Positions 38,065-46,336 of a stretch of 64,000 bases of DNA are shown here, one piece after another. Positions within the stretch are counted from its first letter, which is position 1. Every line of letters begins with the position of its first letter. The DNA is from Desulforamulus aeronauticus DSM 10349 (GTDB lineage Bacteria; Bacillota; Desulfotomaculia; Desulfotomaculales; Desulfotomaculaceae), in NCBI RefSeq assembly GCF_900142375.1, contig NZ_FRAR01000007.1, positions 62,001 through 126,000 of the forward strand, read 5' to 3'. The notes under the pieces are model-generated. The model ran no database searches and was not told the origin of the DNA. It saw only the letters and a list, made by a program, of their open reading frames with translations. The translations under genes were made by a program, and so were the position numbers.

Positions 38065-38160
38065 TCAAAATATTGTTCCATTTTTAAGAAGAGCCTCTTT
38101 TATCAATACCTCCTGCATACCCGGTCAGGCTTCCGTTGGAACCCACCACCCTGGTATGGA
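38065..38160 (-). pseudogene. remnant of methylated-DNA-cysteine methyltransferase (3' end)
   Basis: On the minus strand a short frame reads HTRVVGSNGSLTGYAGGIDK, the C-terminal signature that follows the catalytic PCHR motif of Ogt/AGT repair proteins. PCHR itself is gone and the frame then breaks; a neighbouring frame continues EALLKNGTIF and stops at 38067-38065, as expected for the lost C-terminus after a frameshift. The remainder of the gene is missing; the dehydrogenase gene ends directly upstream. Confidence 0.7.
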
Positions 38161-38165
38161 ATCCC

Positions 38166-39146
38166 CTATCTCTCCAGCACATCTCTATTCACAAGATTAG
38201 GTGGTGTTTTCCCCGCTAATGCTGTCAGTAGGTTTTCTGCTGCCAGATTAGCCATAGTTGTTCGGGTCTTTTCACTGGCACTACCAATGTGCGGCAGAGC
38301 TACCACATTGGGCAGGGTAAGTAACGGATGATCTAAGGCAACCGGCTCATTTTCAAAAACATCTAACCCCGCAGCCCAAAGCTCACCCTGCTTCAGCGCG
38401 TGATAGAGAGCCTCCTCATTAACAATACCACCTCTGGCTGTATTAATTAGAATGGCAGTCTTCTTCATCAGCGATAATTCCCTAGCCCCAATTAAATTCG
38501 TAGTTTCGGGAGTATAGGGGGTCATGACACACACAAAATCAGACTCCCTTAGCAATGTGTCCATAGCAACATATTCTGCGCCAAATTTCTCTTCAGCTTC
38601 CGGTTTTCTAGTTCTGTTATAATATAAAACCCTCATATCAAATCCTTTTGCCCGTTTTACTACCCCTTCACCAATTCTACCCATACCAATAATCCCCAGG
38701 GTTGCTTCGTAAATGTCTTGACCTGTTAAAAGCATTGGCGACCAGGTCTTCCATTTTCCCTGCCGCAGAAAATTTGCTGCCTCAATCATCCGTCGTGCAG
38801 TTGCTAAGAGTAACGCAAAGGTAAAATCTGCTGTGGTCTCCGTTAATACTCCTGGTGTGTTGGTAACCATCATGCCTTTTTGGCTTGCTGCTGCTAAATC
38901 AATATTATTAAATCCCACCGCCATATTGCTGATTACTTTTAAATTTTTAGCCTTTTCCAACAGGGCCTGATCAATCTTGTCTGTCAGTAAGCTATAAAGG
39001 CCCTCTACCTCTGTAATCTCCTTTTCCAGTACTTCGTAGGGCACCGGAACATCTTCCTCATCCCATATTTTGACATCACACACTTCTTTAATCCTAGTTA
39101 GGGTTTCTTGAGGAATTGTTCTTGTAATATAAACTCTTGGCTTCAA
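38166..39146 (-). CDS. D-isomer-specific 2-hydroxyacid dehydrogenase
   Basis: The 326-aa NAD(P)-dependent enzyme resembles glyoxylate/hydroxypyruvate reductases. It has the nucleotide motif GIIGMGRIGEGVVKRAKGF, the catalytic Arg in INTARGGIVNE, Glu in VFENEPV and His in LPHIGSASEKTR. It interconverts a D-2-hydroxyacid and its 2-oxo acid; the precise substrate (glyoxylate, hydroxypyruvate or 2-ketogluconate) cannot be decided. Single gene. Confidence 0.9.
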   Translation of the reverse strand: MKPRVYITRTIPQETLTRIKEVCDVKIWDEEDVPVPYEVLEKEITEVEGLYSLLTDKIDQALLEKAKNLKVISNMAVGFNNIDLAAASQKGMMVTNTPGVLTETTADFTFALLLATARRMIEAANFLRQGKWKTWSPMLLTGQDIYEATLGIIGMGRIGEGVVKRAKGFDMRVLYYNRTRKPEAEEKFGAEYVAMDTLLRESDFVCVMTPYTPETTNLIGARELSLMKKTAILINTARGGIVNEEALYHALKQGELWAAGLDVFENEPVALDHPLLTLPNVVALPHIGSASEKTRTTMANLAAENLLTALAGKTPPNLVNRDVLER

Positions 39147-39586
39147 CTAATAATCCCCCTTCTTAGGCCATTAGATTGATCTCTACTTCCCTGCGGCGGT
39201 ACTCTTCAAGAGTAAACTGCAGTCCTTAATCTTTTAGCACTTCCCGTATCTCTATTGATTTTATTATAACATTTGCTTAGAAGTAACGGAATTTCCGAAG
39301 TATCAGGGCCACCCCTTCCAGAAATTGAGAACCACATCTCCGTGAATTGAACTTTACTAATGGGATTATGAATTTGAGATTACGATCCTAGTCGAAAGGA
39401 AAATATACCAGGCATATTAGCAAAAAATAATTTATTAAGGGTTACCCTAAAAGTCACTCTCACATAGTATGTGATAGCTAATGACTTAGTTTTAACTAAC
39501 TATCTTAGACCGGGTTAATAACTCTATTTTTCTTCGGCAAATTGTTAGCCCTGGCTAAGTTTTAAACAAAAGAGGAGGGTATACAG
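39147..39586. other. 440-base spacer between divergent dehydrogenase and feoA genes
   Basis: No gene is visible. It should hold both divergent promoters. It includes the dyad at 39451-39487. No T-box or other riboswitch core was recognised. Confidence 0.4.
39451..39487. promoter_or_regulatory. dyad symmetry upstream of feoA
   Basis: TCACATA-G-TATGTGA (39460-39474) is a perfect 15-bp palindrome nested within AAGTCA (39451-39456) and TGACTT (39482-39487). It lies 100 bases upstream of feoA. It is not a classical Fur box. It may be an operator for iron or redox control (inference). Confidence 0.4.
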
Positions 39587-39856
39587 ATGAAAAACAACAG
39601 CGGGGGCTTTAGAGAAGAGAATGCCATGTCCCTCTACGATTTACCCATTGGTAAAACAGCCCTGGTTAATGCCATCCAGGCAGAGGGGATCACCAGAAGA
39701 AGAATGTTGGACCTTGGCCTGGTGCCGGGTACCAAGGTAGAGGCTCTGCGGGAAAGTCCTACCGGGGACCCAAAGGCCTTTAGAATCAGAGGTGCTGTGA
39801 TCGCCTTCAGAGAGGAAGAGAGTACAAAAATATTGATTAGCTATAAGGAGGATTAA
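39587..39856 (+). CDS. feoA: FeoA ferrous iron transport protein
   Basis: The 89-aa SH3-like protein shows the FeoA pattern: LPIGKTALVNAIQ, RRRMLDLGLVPGTKVEAL and IRGAVIAFREEE. It assists FeoB in ferrous iron uptake. AGGAGGG precedes ATG. The gene ends 3 bases before the GTPase gene, within an operon feoA-feoB1-feoB2. Confidence 0.93.
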   Translation: MKNNSGGFREENAMSLYDLPIGKTALVNAIQAEGITRRRMLDLGLVPGTKVEALRESPTGDPKAFRIRGAVIAFREEESTKILISYKED

Positions 39857-39859
39857 GCC

Positions 39860-40648
39860 ATGGGTCTGACAAACCAATCCTGTGGTACCAGAGTAAACAA
39901 GGAAACCTTTACGAAAAGTACTGCAAAAGTTGACTATGTGATTGCCCTGGCAGGTAATCCCAATACAGGTAAGAGTACCGTCTTTAATGCTTTAACCGGG
40001 CTTAATCAGCATACCGGTAACTGGCCCGGTAAAACGGTCTTACGAGCCGAGGGCAAATATATCGATCATGGATTGGTTTTTAATCTAATTGATTTACCAG
40101 GCACCTATTCTCTGCAAGCAAATTCAGTAGAAGAACAGGTAACCAGAGATTATCTATGCTTCCAAAAACCAGACGCAACGATTGTTGTGGTAGATGCTAC
40201 CTGCCTAGAAAGAAATCTAAATCTGGTTTTACAAGTTCTTGAGATCACCTCTAAAGTTGTAGTATGTGTAAATCTTGTTGACGAGGCCAAGAGGAAAAAG
40301 ATTTGCGTAAATATAGATGCTTTAGCCGCTAAACTCGGTGTCCCAGTGGTAGCAACCGCAGCTCGTGATGGTATTGGGCTTGATAAGCTGGTCAAAACCG
40401 TTACCGAAGTAGCTAACGGTACCCTTAAAACAGCGCCTTATTATGTGCAATACCATGACTCAATTGAAAATGCGATCAAAAAAATTCAACCACAAATTAA
40501 ATTATTAGTCGGTGAAGAAGAATTTAATACCCGCTGGCTTGCCTTAAAACTGTTAGATAAAGATCAAACCGTACTTACAGAACTCGAAAAATATTTAAGA
40601 CGAAAAGAGAATGTTACTACAGAAATCGGAGGTGAACTGTGGGCATGA
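39860..40648 (+). CDS. FeoB GTPase domain, separate polypeptide
   Basis: The 262-aa soluble protein contains the FeoB G domain: GNPNTGKSTVFNALTG (G1), HTGNWPGKTV (G2), DLPGTYSL (G3) and VNLVDE (G4-like), followed by the helical NFeoB part. It ends at TGA overlapping the ATG of the next gene (ATGA). In most bacteria this domain is fused to the membrane part. The neat overlap and an internal GGAGGTG ribosome site argue for a genuine split gene rather than a frameshift. Confidence 0.92.
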   Translation: MGLTNQSCGTRVNKETFTKSTAKVDYVIALAGNPNTGKSTVFNALTGLNQHTGNWPGKTVLRAEGKYIDHGLVFNLIDLPGTYSLQANSVEEQVTRDYLCFQKPDATIVVVDATCLERNLNLVLQVLEITSKVVVCVNLVDEAKRKKICVNIDALAAKLGVPVVATAARDGIGLDKLVKTVTEVANGTLKTAPYYVQYHDSIENAIKKIQPQIKLLVGEEEFNTRWLALKLLDKDQTVLTELEKYLRRKENVTTEIGGELWA

Positions 40649-42036
40649 GCCAGTCCATGAGAACTGGTCTTAACAGCATATTATCAGATGTTGATAAAAT
40701 CAACCCCCATGGTACCCTCGGTATCAACGATTCCGTTGTCAGTAGTATTTACTATGCTGCTGAAAGCATTGCAAATGAAGTAGTTAGTCAAAAAGAAAAA
40801 CCGAAAACTGATTGGGATAAAAAGCTGGATGATATTCTTACCTCCAGGGTCTTTGGTTTCCCTTCTATGTTGTTATTACTGGGCGTAATCTTTTGGCTGA
40901 CCGTAGCAGGTGCCAATGTTCCCTCTGCCATGATTGCTGATGTACTCTTTTGGGGACAAGACCGTTTAACTGATTTATGTAACTATTTACACGCTCCTGC
41001 CTGGTTTCATGGTTTTTTTGTGGAAGGAATTTACCGCTGCCTAGCCTGGGTTATATCCGTTATGCTACCACCAATGGCTATCTTCTTTCCATGCTTTACC
41101 CTACTAGAGGATTTGGGTTACCTGCCGAGGGTAGCTTTTAACCTGGATCGCCTGTTTAAAAAGGCCGGTGCCCACGGCAAGCAGGCCCTAACCATGAGCA
41201 TGGGCTTTGGTTGTAATGCTGCGGGTATTGTAGCCTGCAGAATTATTGAATCTCCCCGGGAACGTATGATTGCTATGCTAACAAATAACTTTGTTCCTTG
41301 TAATGGTCGCTTTCCCACCTTAATTGCTTTGGCTGGTGTTTTGGTTTTTGGTATGGGCAGTACCTTTGGTGCCACCGCCATTGTAGTTGGCATCATTTTG
41401 CTGGGGATTGCCGTAACCCTAGCTGTTTCCTGGACCCTATCTAAGACATTACTGAAAGGAGTTCCTTCCTCCTTTACACTGGAACTTCCTCCCTACCGTA
41501 AGCCTCAAATTGGCAAAATCATTGTTCGCTCGATCTTTGACCGTACTCTGTTTGTGCTAGGCCGTGCTATTTGTGTGGCAGCACCTGCCGGTGCAGTCAC
41601 CTGGCTGTTGGCTAATATTTATGTGGGGGATCTAAGTGTTCTGGCTTACTGCGCCCAATGGTTAAACCCCTTTGCACAGGCTATCGGCCTGGATGGTTTT
41701 ATTCTGATGGCCTTTATTCTCGGTCTTCCTGCCAATGAAATCGTACTTCCTATCTTAATTATGAGTTATTTAGCCACGGGCTCTATGACCGAGTTAGATA
41801 GCATTGAAGATCTTTATAATCTCTTTGTCGTTCAGCATGGTTGGACCTGGCTAACGGCAGTTTGTATGATGTTGTTCTCTCTGCTGCACTTTCCTTGTGG
41901 TACTACACTATGGACCATACGTAAAGAGTCCGGCAGTCTAAAATGGACCCTACTGGCTGCCCTAATGCCACTTGGCATAGCTTGTGCAATATGCTTTCTT
42001 GTGGCTCAGTCTGTGAGAGCTCTGGGTTGGGTCTAA
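40645..42036 (+). CDS. FeoB membrane permease domain, separate polypeptide
   Basis: The product (463 aa) starts near the end of the G-domain gene and has about 8-9 membrane segments with Gate motifs, including MGFGCNAAGIVACRIIESPR and TNNFVPCNGRFPTLIAL. These contain the conserved Cys residues of FeoB permeases. It moves ferrous iron together with the GTPase protein and FeoA. Start ATG 40645 (ATGA overlap) or GTG 40639, both after GGAGGTG. Confidence 0.92.
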   Translation: MSQSMRTGLNSILSDVDKINPHGTLGINDSVVSSIYYAAESIANEVVSQKEKPKTDWDKKLDDILTSRVFGFPSMLLLLGVIFWLTVAGANVPSAMIADVLFWGQDRLTDLCNYLHAPAWFHGFFVEGIYRCLAWVISVMLPPMAIFFPCFTLLEDLGYLPRVAFNLDRLFKKAGAHGKQALTMSMGFGCNAAGIVACRIIESPRERMIAMLTNNFVPCNGRFPTLIALAGVLVFGMGSTFGATAIVVGIILLGIAVTLAVSWTLSKTLLKGVPSSFTLELPPYRKPQIGKIIVRSIFDRTLFVLGRAICVAAPAGAVTWLLANIYVGDLSVLAYCAQWLNPFAQAIGLDGFILMAFILGLPANEIVLPILIMSYLATGSMTELDSIEDLYNLFVVQHGWTWLTAVCMMLFSLLHFPCGTTLWTIRKESGSLKWTLLAALMPLGIACAICFLVAQSVRALGWV

Positions 42037-42416
42037 CTTTTATGGACAGTATACAGGCCACGGCCATTGTCGTAGCCTAAAGCTAAACCTTTTTAATCGG
42101 TTAAACCTCTCTTTGTGATATATAAATACAACTTGAATGATCAAATAAAGTTATCATATGATACAAAAGTTTATCAAAAAGATGCTTGAAAATTCAAGCA
42201 AATTATTAGTTGATTACTATTTGTATCTTATAATAAAGCTAATAATTATAGTGACAATCTATACCACAGCGTCACAATATATTTTCTATACTTATTGCTT
42301 GTAAGAACCTATCATGATCATGAAATAAGCTCATAAAGAACTATTTTTAGCTTACATTAACGTTGTAACCACGCTAAGTGTCCAAATAGACAGAATAAAA
42401 TATATTATTTTTCCCC
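42037..42416. other. gene-free region downstream of feoB
   Basis: No coding frame with a ribosome site is visible. Near 42,055-42,085 a weak hairpin (AGGC..ACG / CGT..GCCT) could be the feoB terminator. A strong terminator-like hairpin follows at 42417, so an untranslated RNA could be made in between. Confidence 0.35.
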
Positions 42417-42454
42417 TGCCAATTGTGATTTTAAGAACAATTGGCATATTTTTT
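42417..42454 (+). terminator. strong hairpin with T-run (alternatively a sigma-54-type promoter)
   Basis: TGCCAATTGT (42417-42426) and ACAATTGGCA (42437-42446) form a perfect 10-bp stem with 10-nt loop, followed by TATTTTTTG. That is a good intrinsic terminator with no gene directly upstream. The same bases spell TTGGCA-N6-TTGCA at 42441-42457 with the GG-to-GC spacing of a sigma-54 promoter, 115 bases ahead of the MCP gene. The terminator reading is preferred. Confidence 0.6.
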
Positions 42455-42569
42455 GCAATTATAATGTGGTCTGGGGATAAAAAAACACTTGTACTAGGTA
42501 ACACCAACTTATAAATCAACGCTAAATAAAATGATGCTACTGATGCTGGATAAGGAGTGAAAAGTACAA

Positions 42570-44510
42570 ATGAAATTGTGGAACAAAATAAAGGTCAAAT
42601 TTACGATGGGATTACAAGTTAAGATCACAATATTTTTTATCTTAGGGGTTATTGTTTCTGTCAGCCTGCTAAGTTACTCTTACCTTACGACAATGCGTAG
42701 TGCTTTGGAAAAAGAAATACAAAATGAACAAATGATGATGGCGAATGCATTTGGAGCACAGGTTGAACAATATTTCAACGATGCCATGGGCGTAGTTAGA
42801 ATGACAGCCCAGCTGCCAGCCGTAAAGGACGTGTCTTCCATCGGATTAATCAGAGAGGACATCAAAGGAGTGCCCCAGGAAGTTGACCGGCCCAAGAGGG
42901 ATGTTATTAATTACGTATTAAAACACTACGGACAATTTGGTTACATGGAGCAGGTTACAGGCGATGTGGGTAATAATATTGTGATTGAACCCTGGGACTA
43001 CCAACTGGATCTGCAAAGATTAGATTTTGGCTTTCGCGACTGGTTTAAACAGGCGGTAGCCAAGAGAAATACCCATATATCAGAGGTTTATGTAAGCTCA
43101 TCGCTGCAAAAACCAGTCATTGCGATTTCCCACCCAATTATTAACGACCAGGGTGAGATAGCCGCTGTCTGGATGGGTGCATTGACCTTGGAGAAACTCA
43201 GTGAATTATGCAGTACATTAACCATTGGTAAAACCGGTTATGTTTATCTGGTGGACCAAAAAGGTGTACTGGCAGCCTATAAGAATTTTGACATCATCAA
43301 GGAGATCCGGGACTTATCTAAAACACCCGCGGTTCAAAGGGTCATGAAAGGTGAATCGGGAACGGCTTTGCTCACAGATCCCTTTGAAAAAAAGGAGTTT
43401 TTAACCTCGTATAAGCCTGTAGGCAAAACGGGATGGGGTATTATCGTTGTCCAAGACCCCGATGAAGCGTTTGCACCGATCCGGACTACGATGACCCGTG
43501 CCATCAACGTAGGTGTGATATTGGTGATACTATCGTTATTTGCAGCCTTGTTGCTGGCCCGCTCGATTAGTCGCCCGATAAGCAGGCTTGCTTCTGCTGC
43601 AGAAAAAGTTGCCGAGGGGGATTTGACAACAAACATCAGTATTCACTCTAATGACGAGATTGGCAAGTTAGCAGGTGCTTTTAGTCAGATGGTCAGCCAA
43701 ATGCGTCAAATTGTCGTGGAAATAATGAACAAAGCCAACACTGTGACCAGTTCATCCCAAGTATTAAATTCCAGCGCCACGGAAACATCAGCCAGTGCCA
43801 CTGAGACTTCGGCCACCATGACAGAAATCTCCTCCGTAGTTGATCACGTCAACGCCAACATCCAGGAGGTTTCCACATTAACCCAAACGGCAACCGAACA
43901 GGCTAGCGAGGGTTCTAAGGGTATTAGCCGGATCATTGAACAAATGCGGGCTATTACTAGTAAGGCCGTTGTAGTATCGGATTCCATTGATGGGTTAAAT
44001 AAAAAATCCCATGAGATTAATAAAATTGTTGAATTAATAACCAGTATTGCCGACCAGACCAACCTGTTGGCCTTAAACGCCGCTATTGAGGCAGCCCGGG
44101 CCGGCGAGCAGGGTCGTGGATTTGCCGTAGTAGCGGAAGAAGTAAGGAAATTAGCCGAGCAATCAGCCAGCGCGGCCAAAGAGATTTATACTTTAATTCA
44201 TGCCATTCAGCTTGAATCACAAAAAGCCGTAGTAAATATGGAGGAAAGTGGTAAAGAGGTTGAGGTCGGTACCCGAGTAGTCGGAGAAGTTGGGGAAAAC
44301 TTTAAAGAAATCATTGGCTCAGTACAGGAACTATCATTAGAAGTAAAGGAAGTAGCATCAGCTGTAGAACAGATGTCTGGCGGGGTGCAGAATGTTGCCG
44401 CGGCCACAGAGGAACAAACTGCCATTATGGAGGAAGTCTCAGCTTCTGCTGAGTCTTTATCCCACCTTTCGGAAGAATTAAACGCCCTGATAGGCCGGTT
44501 TAAAGTTTAA
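42570..44510 (+). CDS. methyl-accepting chemotaxis protein with double Cache domain
   Basis: The 646-aa receptor has TM1 (about 17-40), a long extracellular dCache region to about 305 (including [20 protein letters not shown] and [16 protein letters not shown], typical of ligand-binding Cache domains), TM2 (312-334), HAMP and a signalling domain with [20 protein letters not shown]. Cache receptors of this kind often bind amino acids or organic acids (family knowledge); ligand unknown. AAGGAGTG precedes ATG. Confidence 0.94.
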   Translation: MKLWNKIKVKFTMGLQVKITIFFILGVIVSVSLLSYSYLTTMRSALEKEIQNEQMMMANAFGAQVEQYFNDAMGVVRMTAQLPAVKDVSSIGLIREDIKGVPQEVDRPKRDVINYVLKHYGQFGYMEQVTGDVGNNIVIEPWDYQLDLQRLDFGFRDWFKQAVAKRNTHISEVYVSSSLQKPVIAISHPIINDQGEIAAVWMGALTLEKLSELCSTLTIGKTGYVYLVDQKGVLAAYKNFDIIKEIRDLSKTPAVQRVMKGESGTALLTDPFEKKEFLTSYKPVGKTGWGIIVVQDPDEAFAPIRTTMTRAINVGVILVILSLFAALLLARSISRPISRLASAAEKVAEGDLTTNISIHSNDEIGKLAGAFSQMVSQMRQIVVEIMNKANTVTSSSQVLNSSATETSASATETSATMTEISSVVDHVNANIQEVSTLTQTATEQASEGSKGISRIIEQMRAITSKAVVVSDSIDGLNKKSHEINKIVELITSIADQTNLLALNAAIEAARAGEQGRGFAVVAEEVRKLAEQSASAAKEIYTLIHAIQLESQKAVVNMEESGKEVEVGTRVVGEVGENFKEIIGSVQELSLEVKEVASAVEQMSGGVQNVAAATEEQTAIMEEVSASAESLSHLSEELNALIGRFKV

Positions 44511-44554
44511 CAAAAACACATTATTAACTTTTATATATTCATTCTAGAATCTGC

Positions 44555-44560
44555 TATAAT
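44555..44560 (+). promoter_or_regulatory. -10 element of the NUDIX operon
   Basis: TATAAT lies 10 bases upstream of the riboswitch aptamer; the -35 is weak. Position fits a promoter that transcribes the leader and NUDIX gene. Confidence 0.5.
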
Positions 44561-44569
44561 TAACTAATA

Positions 44570-44690
44570 AGCCCATGAACCGGGATGGGGTAGCTAGGGT
44601 TCCACCTTAGAGTTAAGGGTTGTGACCGAGGGCTACAGATCCTGCTGCGGCAGGAGGCACCTATTGGCATAAAAGGCCCGAGGGGGAAGG
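44570..44690 (+). promoter_or_regulatory. ykkC-class riboswitch, probably subtype 2c (nucleoside diphosphate)
   Basis: The leader contains the ykkC core blocks in order: GGGGTAGCTAGGGTTCC, then GTGACCGAGGGCTACAG, GGCAGGAGGCACC and ATAAAAGGCCCGAGGGGG. ykkC subtype 1 senses guanidine, 2a ppGpp, 2b PRPP, and 2c nucleoside diphosphates such as ADP; the last group is associated with NUDIX genes (family knowledge). The next gene is NUDIX, so 2c is the best guess. AAAAGGCCCGAG is shared with the terminator arm, so ligand binding should turn the gene on. Confidence 0.78.
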
Positions 44691-44741
44691 TTCGGCGTAT
44701 TTTTTGTGCGCTGAATCTTTCTTCTCGGGCCTTTATTTTTT
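44671..44741 (+). terminator. riboswitch-controlled terminator
   Basis: AAAAGGCCCGAG (44671-44682) pairs with CTCGGGCCTTT (44724-44734), with an inner stem (AAGGTTCGGCG/CGCTGAATCTT), followed by ATTTTTT. It overlaps the 3' part of the ykkC aptamer, so aptamer and terminator exclude each other. Confidence 0.88.
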
Positions 44742-44757
44742 AAGGAGGAACGTGCAT

Positions 44758-45198
44758 ATGGCTGAAGTTAAGGAGATTCGTCCGGGAGTAGCTATCGTTA
44801 TATTTAATAAGGAAGGTGAGGTATTACTACAAAAGAGGGCTGATGTAAACCTCTGGGGAATACCTTCTGGACATGTGGAACCTGGAGAAACAGTTAAAAA
44901 TGCTGCTATCAGAGAAATATTAGAAGAAACAGGTCTGCAAGTTAAAATACTTCGGTTAATTGGGGTCTACTCTGACCCCAGTTCCCAGGTTTTCCAATAC
45001 CCGGATGGCCGCGTAACTCATTTTGTAACCTGTTGTTTTCAAGCTAAGGTAATAGGTGGAGAACTTTCAGTGATTTCATCGGAAACACTGGATTTACGTT
45101 ATTTTCCCTGTGATCGTTTACCAGCAAATATTTTAAAAATGCATCCCCACTGGCTGACAGATGCTCTTACTCCGACAGCACAATCTTTTATCCGCTAA
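44758..45198 (+). CDS. NUDIX hydrolase
   Basis: The 146-aa protein has a complete NUDIX box, GHVEPGETVKNAAI then REILEETG, with the metal-binding Glu residues. NUDIX enzymes split nucleoside diphosphates linked to another moiety. AAGGAGG lies 8 bases before ATG at 44758; the longer frame back to 44704 is inside the terminator. The ykkC-2c-like leader implies a nucleotide substrate such as ADP-derived compounds (inference). Confidence 0.92.
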   Translation: MAEVKEIRPGVAIVIFNKEGEVLLQKRADVNLWGIPSGHVEPGETVKNAAIREILEETGLQVKILRLIGVYSDPSSQVFQYPDGRVTHFVTCCFQAKVIGGELSVISSETLDLRYFPCDRLPANILKMHPHWLTDALTPTAQSFIR

Positions 45199-45236
45199 TT
45201 CATATGAAAAGGATCATTACCAGTAAAACTAATTTA

Positions 45237-45362
45237 TCAGTTATCTGCTCTGGGGTTTGCTAGTGCCTGAAGTTTGGTAATTGTTTTCCAGTTGCGAACA
45301 GTTCCCGATGCGTCCAACTTCTGAAGATTATTTACAAGCTTGGAATTTCGTTGCGGAAATAG
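45237..45362 (-). pseudogene. unidentified coding remnant
   Basis: In the frame that continues past the phosphoesterase stop (after a TAG and then a TGA), about 40 codons read like protein: NSKLVNNLQKLDASGTVRNW and ITKLQALANPRADN. There is no start codon or ribosome site. It may be a gene remnant. I do not recognise it. Confidence 0.3.
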
Positions 45363-45404
45363 CTCCGGTCAGCCAAAGAAAAAACAACAATAATGAACCA
45401 ATAA

Positions 45405-46214
45405 CTACTGATCAGTCCTAAGAGTAAGTAATACAATCTCCGGCTTCATATTGAACCTAATGGGTAACACGCTTTCTCCCAAGCCTCCATTAATGATCAT
45501 TGATGTCTTTCCAGAAGTAAATAACCCGTAATCCAGCTTTGGAAAAAGGTCCTGTCCAGGAATAACGATTGCACCCAAGATGGGTAGACGGACTTGTCCC
45601 CCATGAGTGTGTCCCACCATAACCAGATCAATCCCGGATTTAATTGCAGCATCATAGATGTTGGGAGCATGAGCTAATAATATTTTAGGAGCCGCATCAT
45701 TAACATTCAATAAAGCTTGACCCAAATTATCTCTTCCCAGGTACGGATCATCCACTCCAACAACCCAAAAATGTTCCCCGTTTAAACTGAATTTTTCAGC
45801 TTGGTTTTCGAGGATTTTAACACCTGATTCTATAAGTTGTTCTCTAAATTTAAAGCCATTCCACCAATCATGGTTACCAGGAACAAAATAAACAGGTTTA
45901 TGGCTAAGCTTTTCGACTAAATGAATACCTGGCATAACCCTGGGATTCCTTTTATCTACCAAATCTCCTGTTATTGCTACCAAATGAAACTCCTGCTTGT
46001 TGATTAGATTTAAAAGCTTTTCCTGCTTATGCCCAAATTCCTTATTATGCAGGTCGCTTAAGTGTAAGATTGTGAACCCATCAAAAGCTGGGGATAAACC
46101 TTTTACTAAGATAGTGTACTTCTTGACTAAAAGAAAATTCACTTCTAGTAGTGAGTAAGATAGTAAAGCTAAGGCACTACCTAAGATAAAGGATCGCCGT
46201 GAAATTTCTATCAA
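45405..46214 (-). CDS. Tat-type YkuE-like metallophosphoesterase
   Basis: The product (269 aa from TTG at 46214, preceded by AAAGGAGG) has an N-terminal twin-arginine motif SRRSFILGSALALL followed by a hydrophobic stretch. The calcineurin-type metal motifs follow: LHLSDLHNKEFG, ITGDLVD, FVPGNHDWWNG and VGHTHGGQ. B. subtilis YkuE is a known Tat substrate with this layout. It would be exported folded and act on a phosphoester, perhaps lipid or cell-wall linked. An earlier ATG at 46307 has no such ribosome site. Confidence 0.87.
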   Translation of the reverse strand: MIEISRRSFILGSALALLSYSLLEVNFLLVKKYTILVKGLSPAFDGFTILHLSDLHNKEFGHKQEKLLNLINKQEFHLVAITGDLVDKRNPRVMPGIHLVEKLSHKPVYFVPGNHDWWNGFKFREQLIESGVKILENQAEKFSLNGEHFWVVGVDDPYLGRDNLGQALLNVNDAAPKILLAHAPNIYDAAIKSGIDLVMVGHTHGGQVRLPILGAIVIPGQDLFPKLDYGLFTSGKTSMIINGGLGESVLPIRFNMKPEIVLLTLRTDQ

Positions 46215-46336
46215 CAAATATCCTCCTTTAAATTCCACTCCGCCAGATAGCAGCATGGCATCTAACGTCTGAGAATTCCTAAAGCTTCCTAACGCATCCA
46301 TATCCACAAGTTTTGGAAATCAAAAAACCTATCAAT

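Noticed and set aside
39181-39290. T-box leader for the hydroxyacid dehydrogenase
   Set aside because: A GTACCGCCG segment is superficially similar, but the TGGNACCGCG T-box core and specifier stem are not there.
42441-42457. Confident sigma-54 promoter for the MCP gene
   Set aside because: The match is embedded in a hairpin with a T-run; it is kept only as an alternative.
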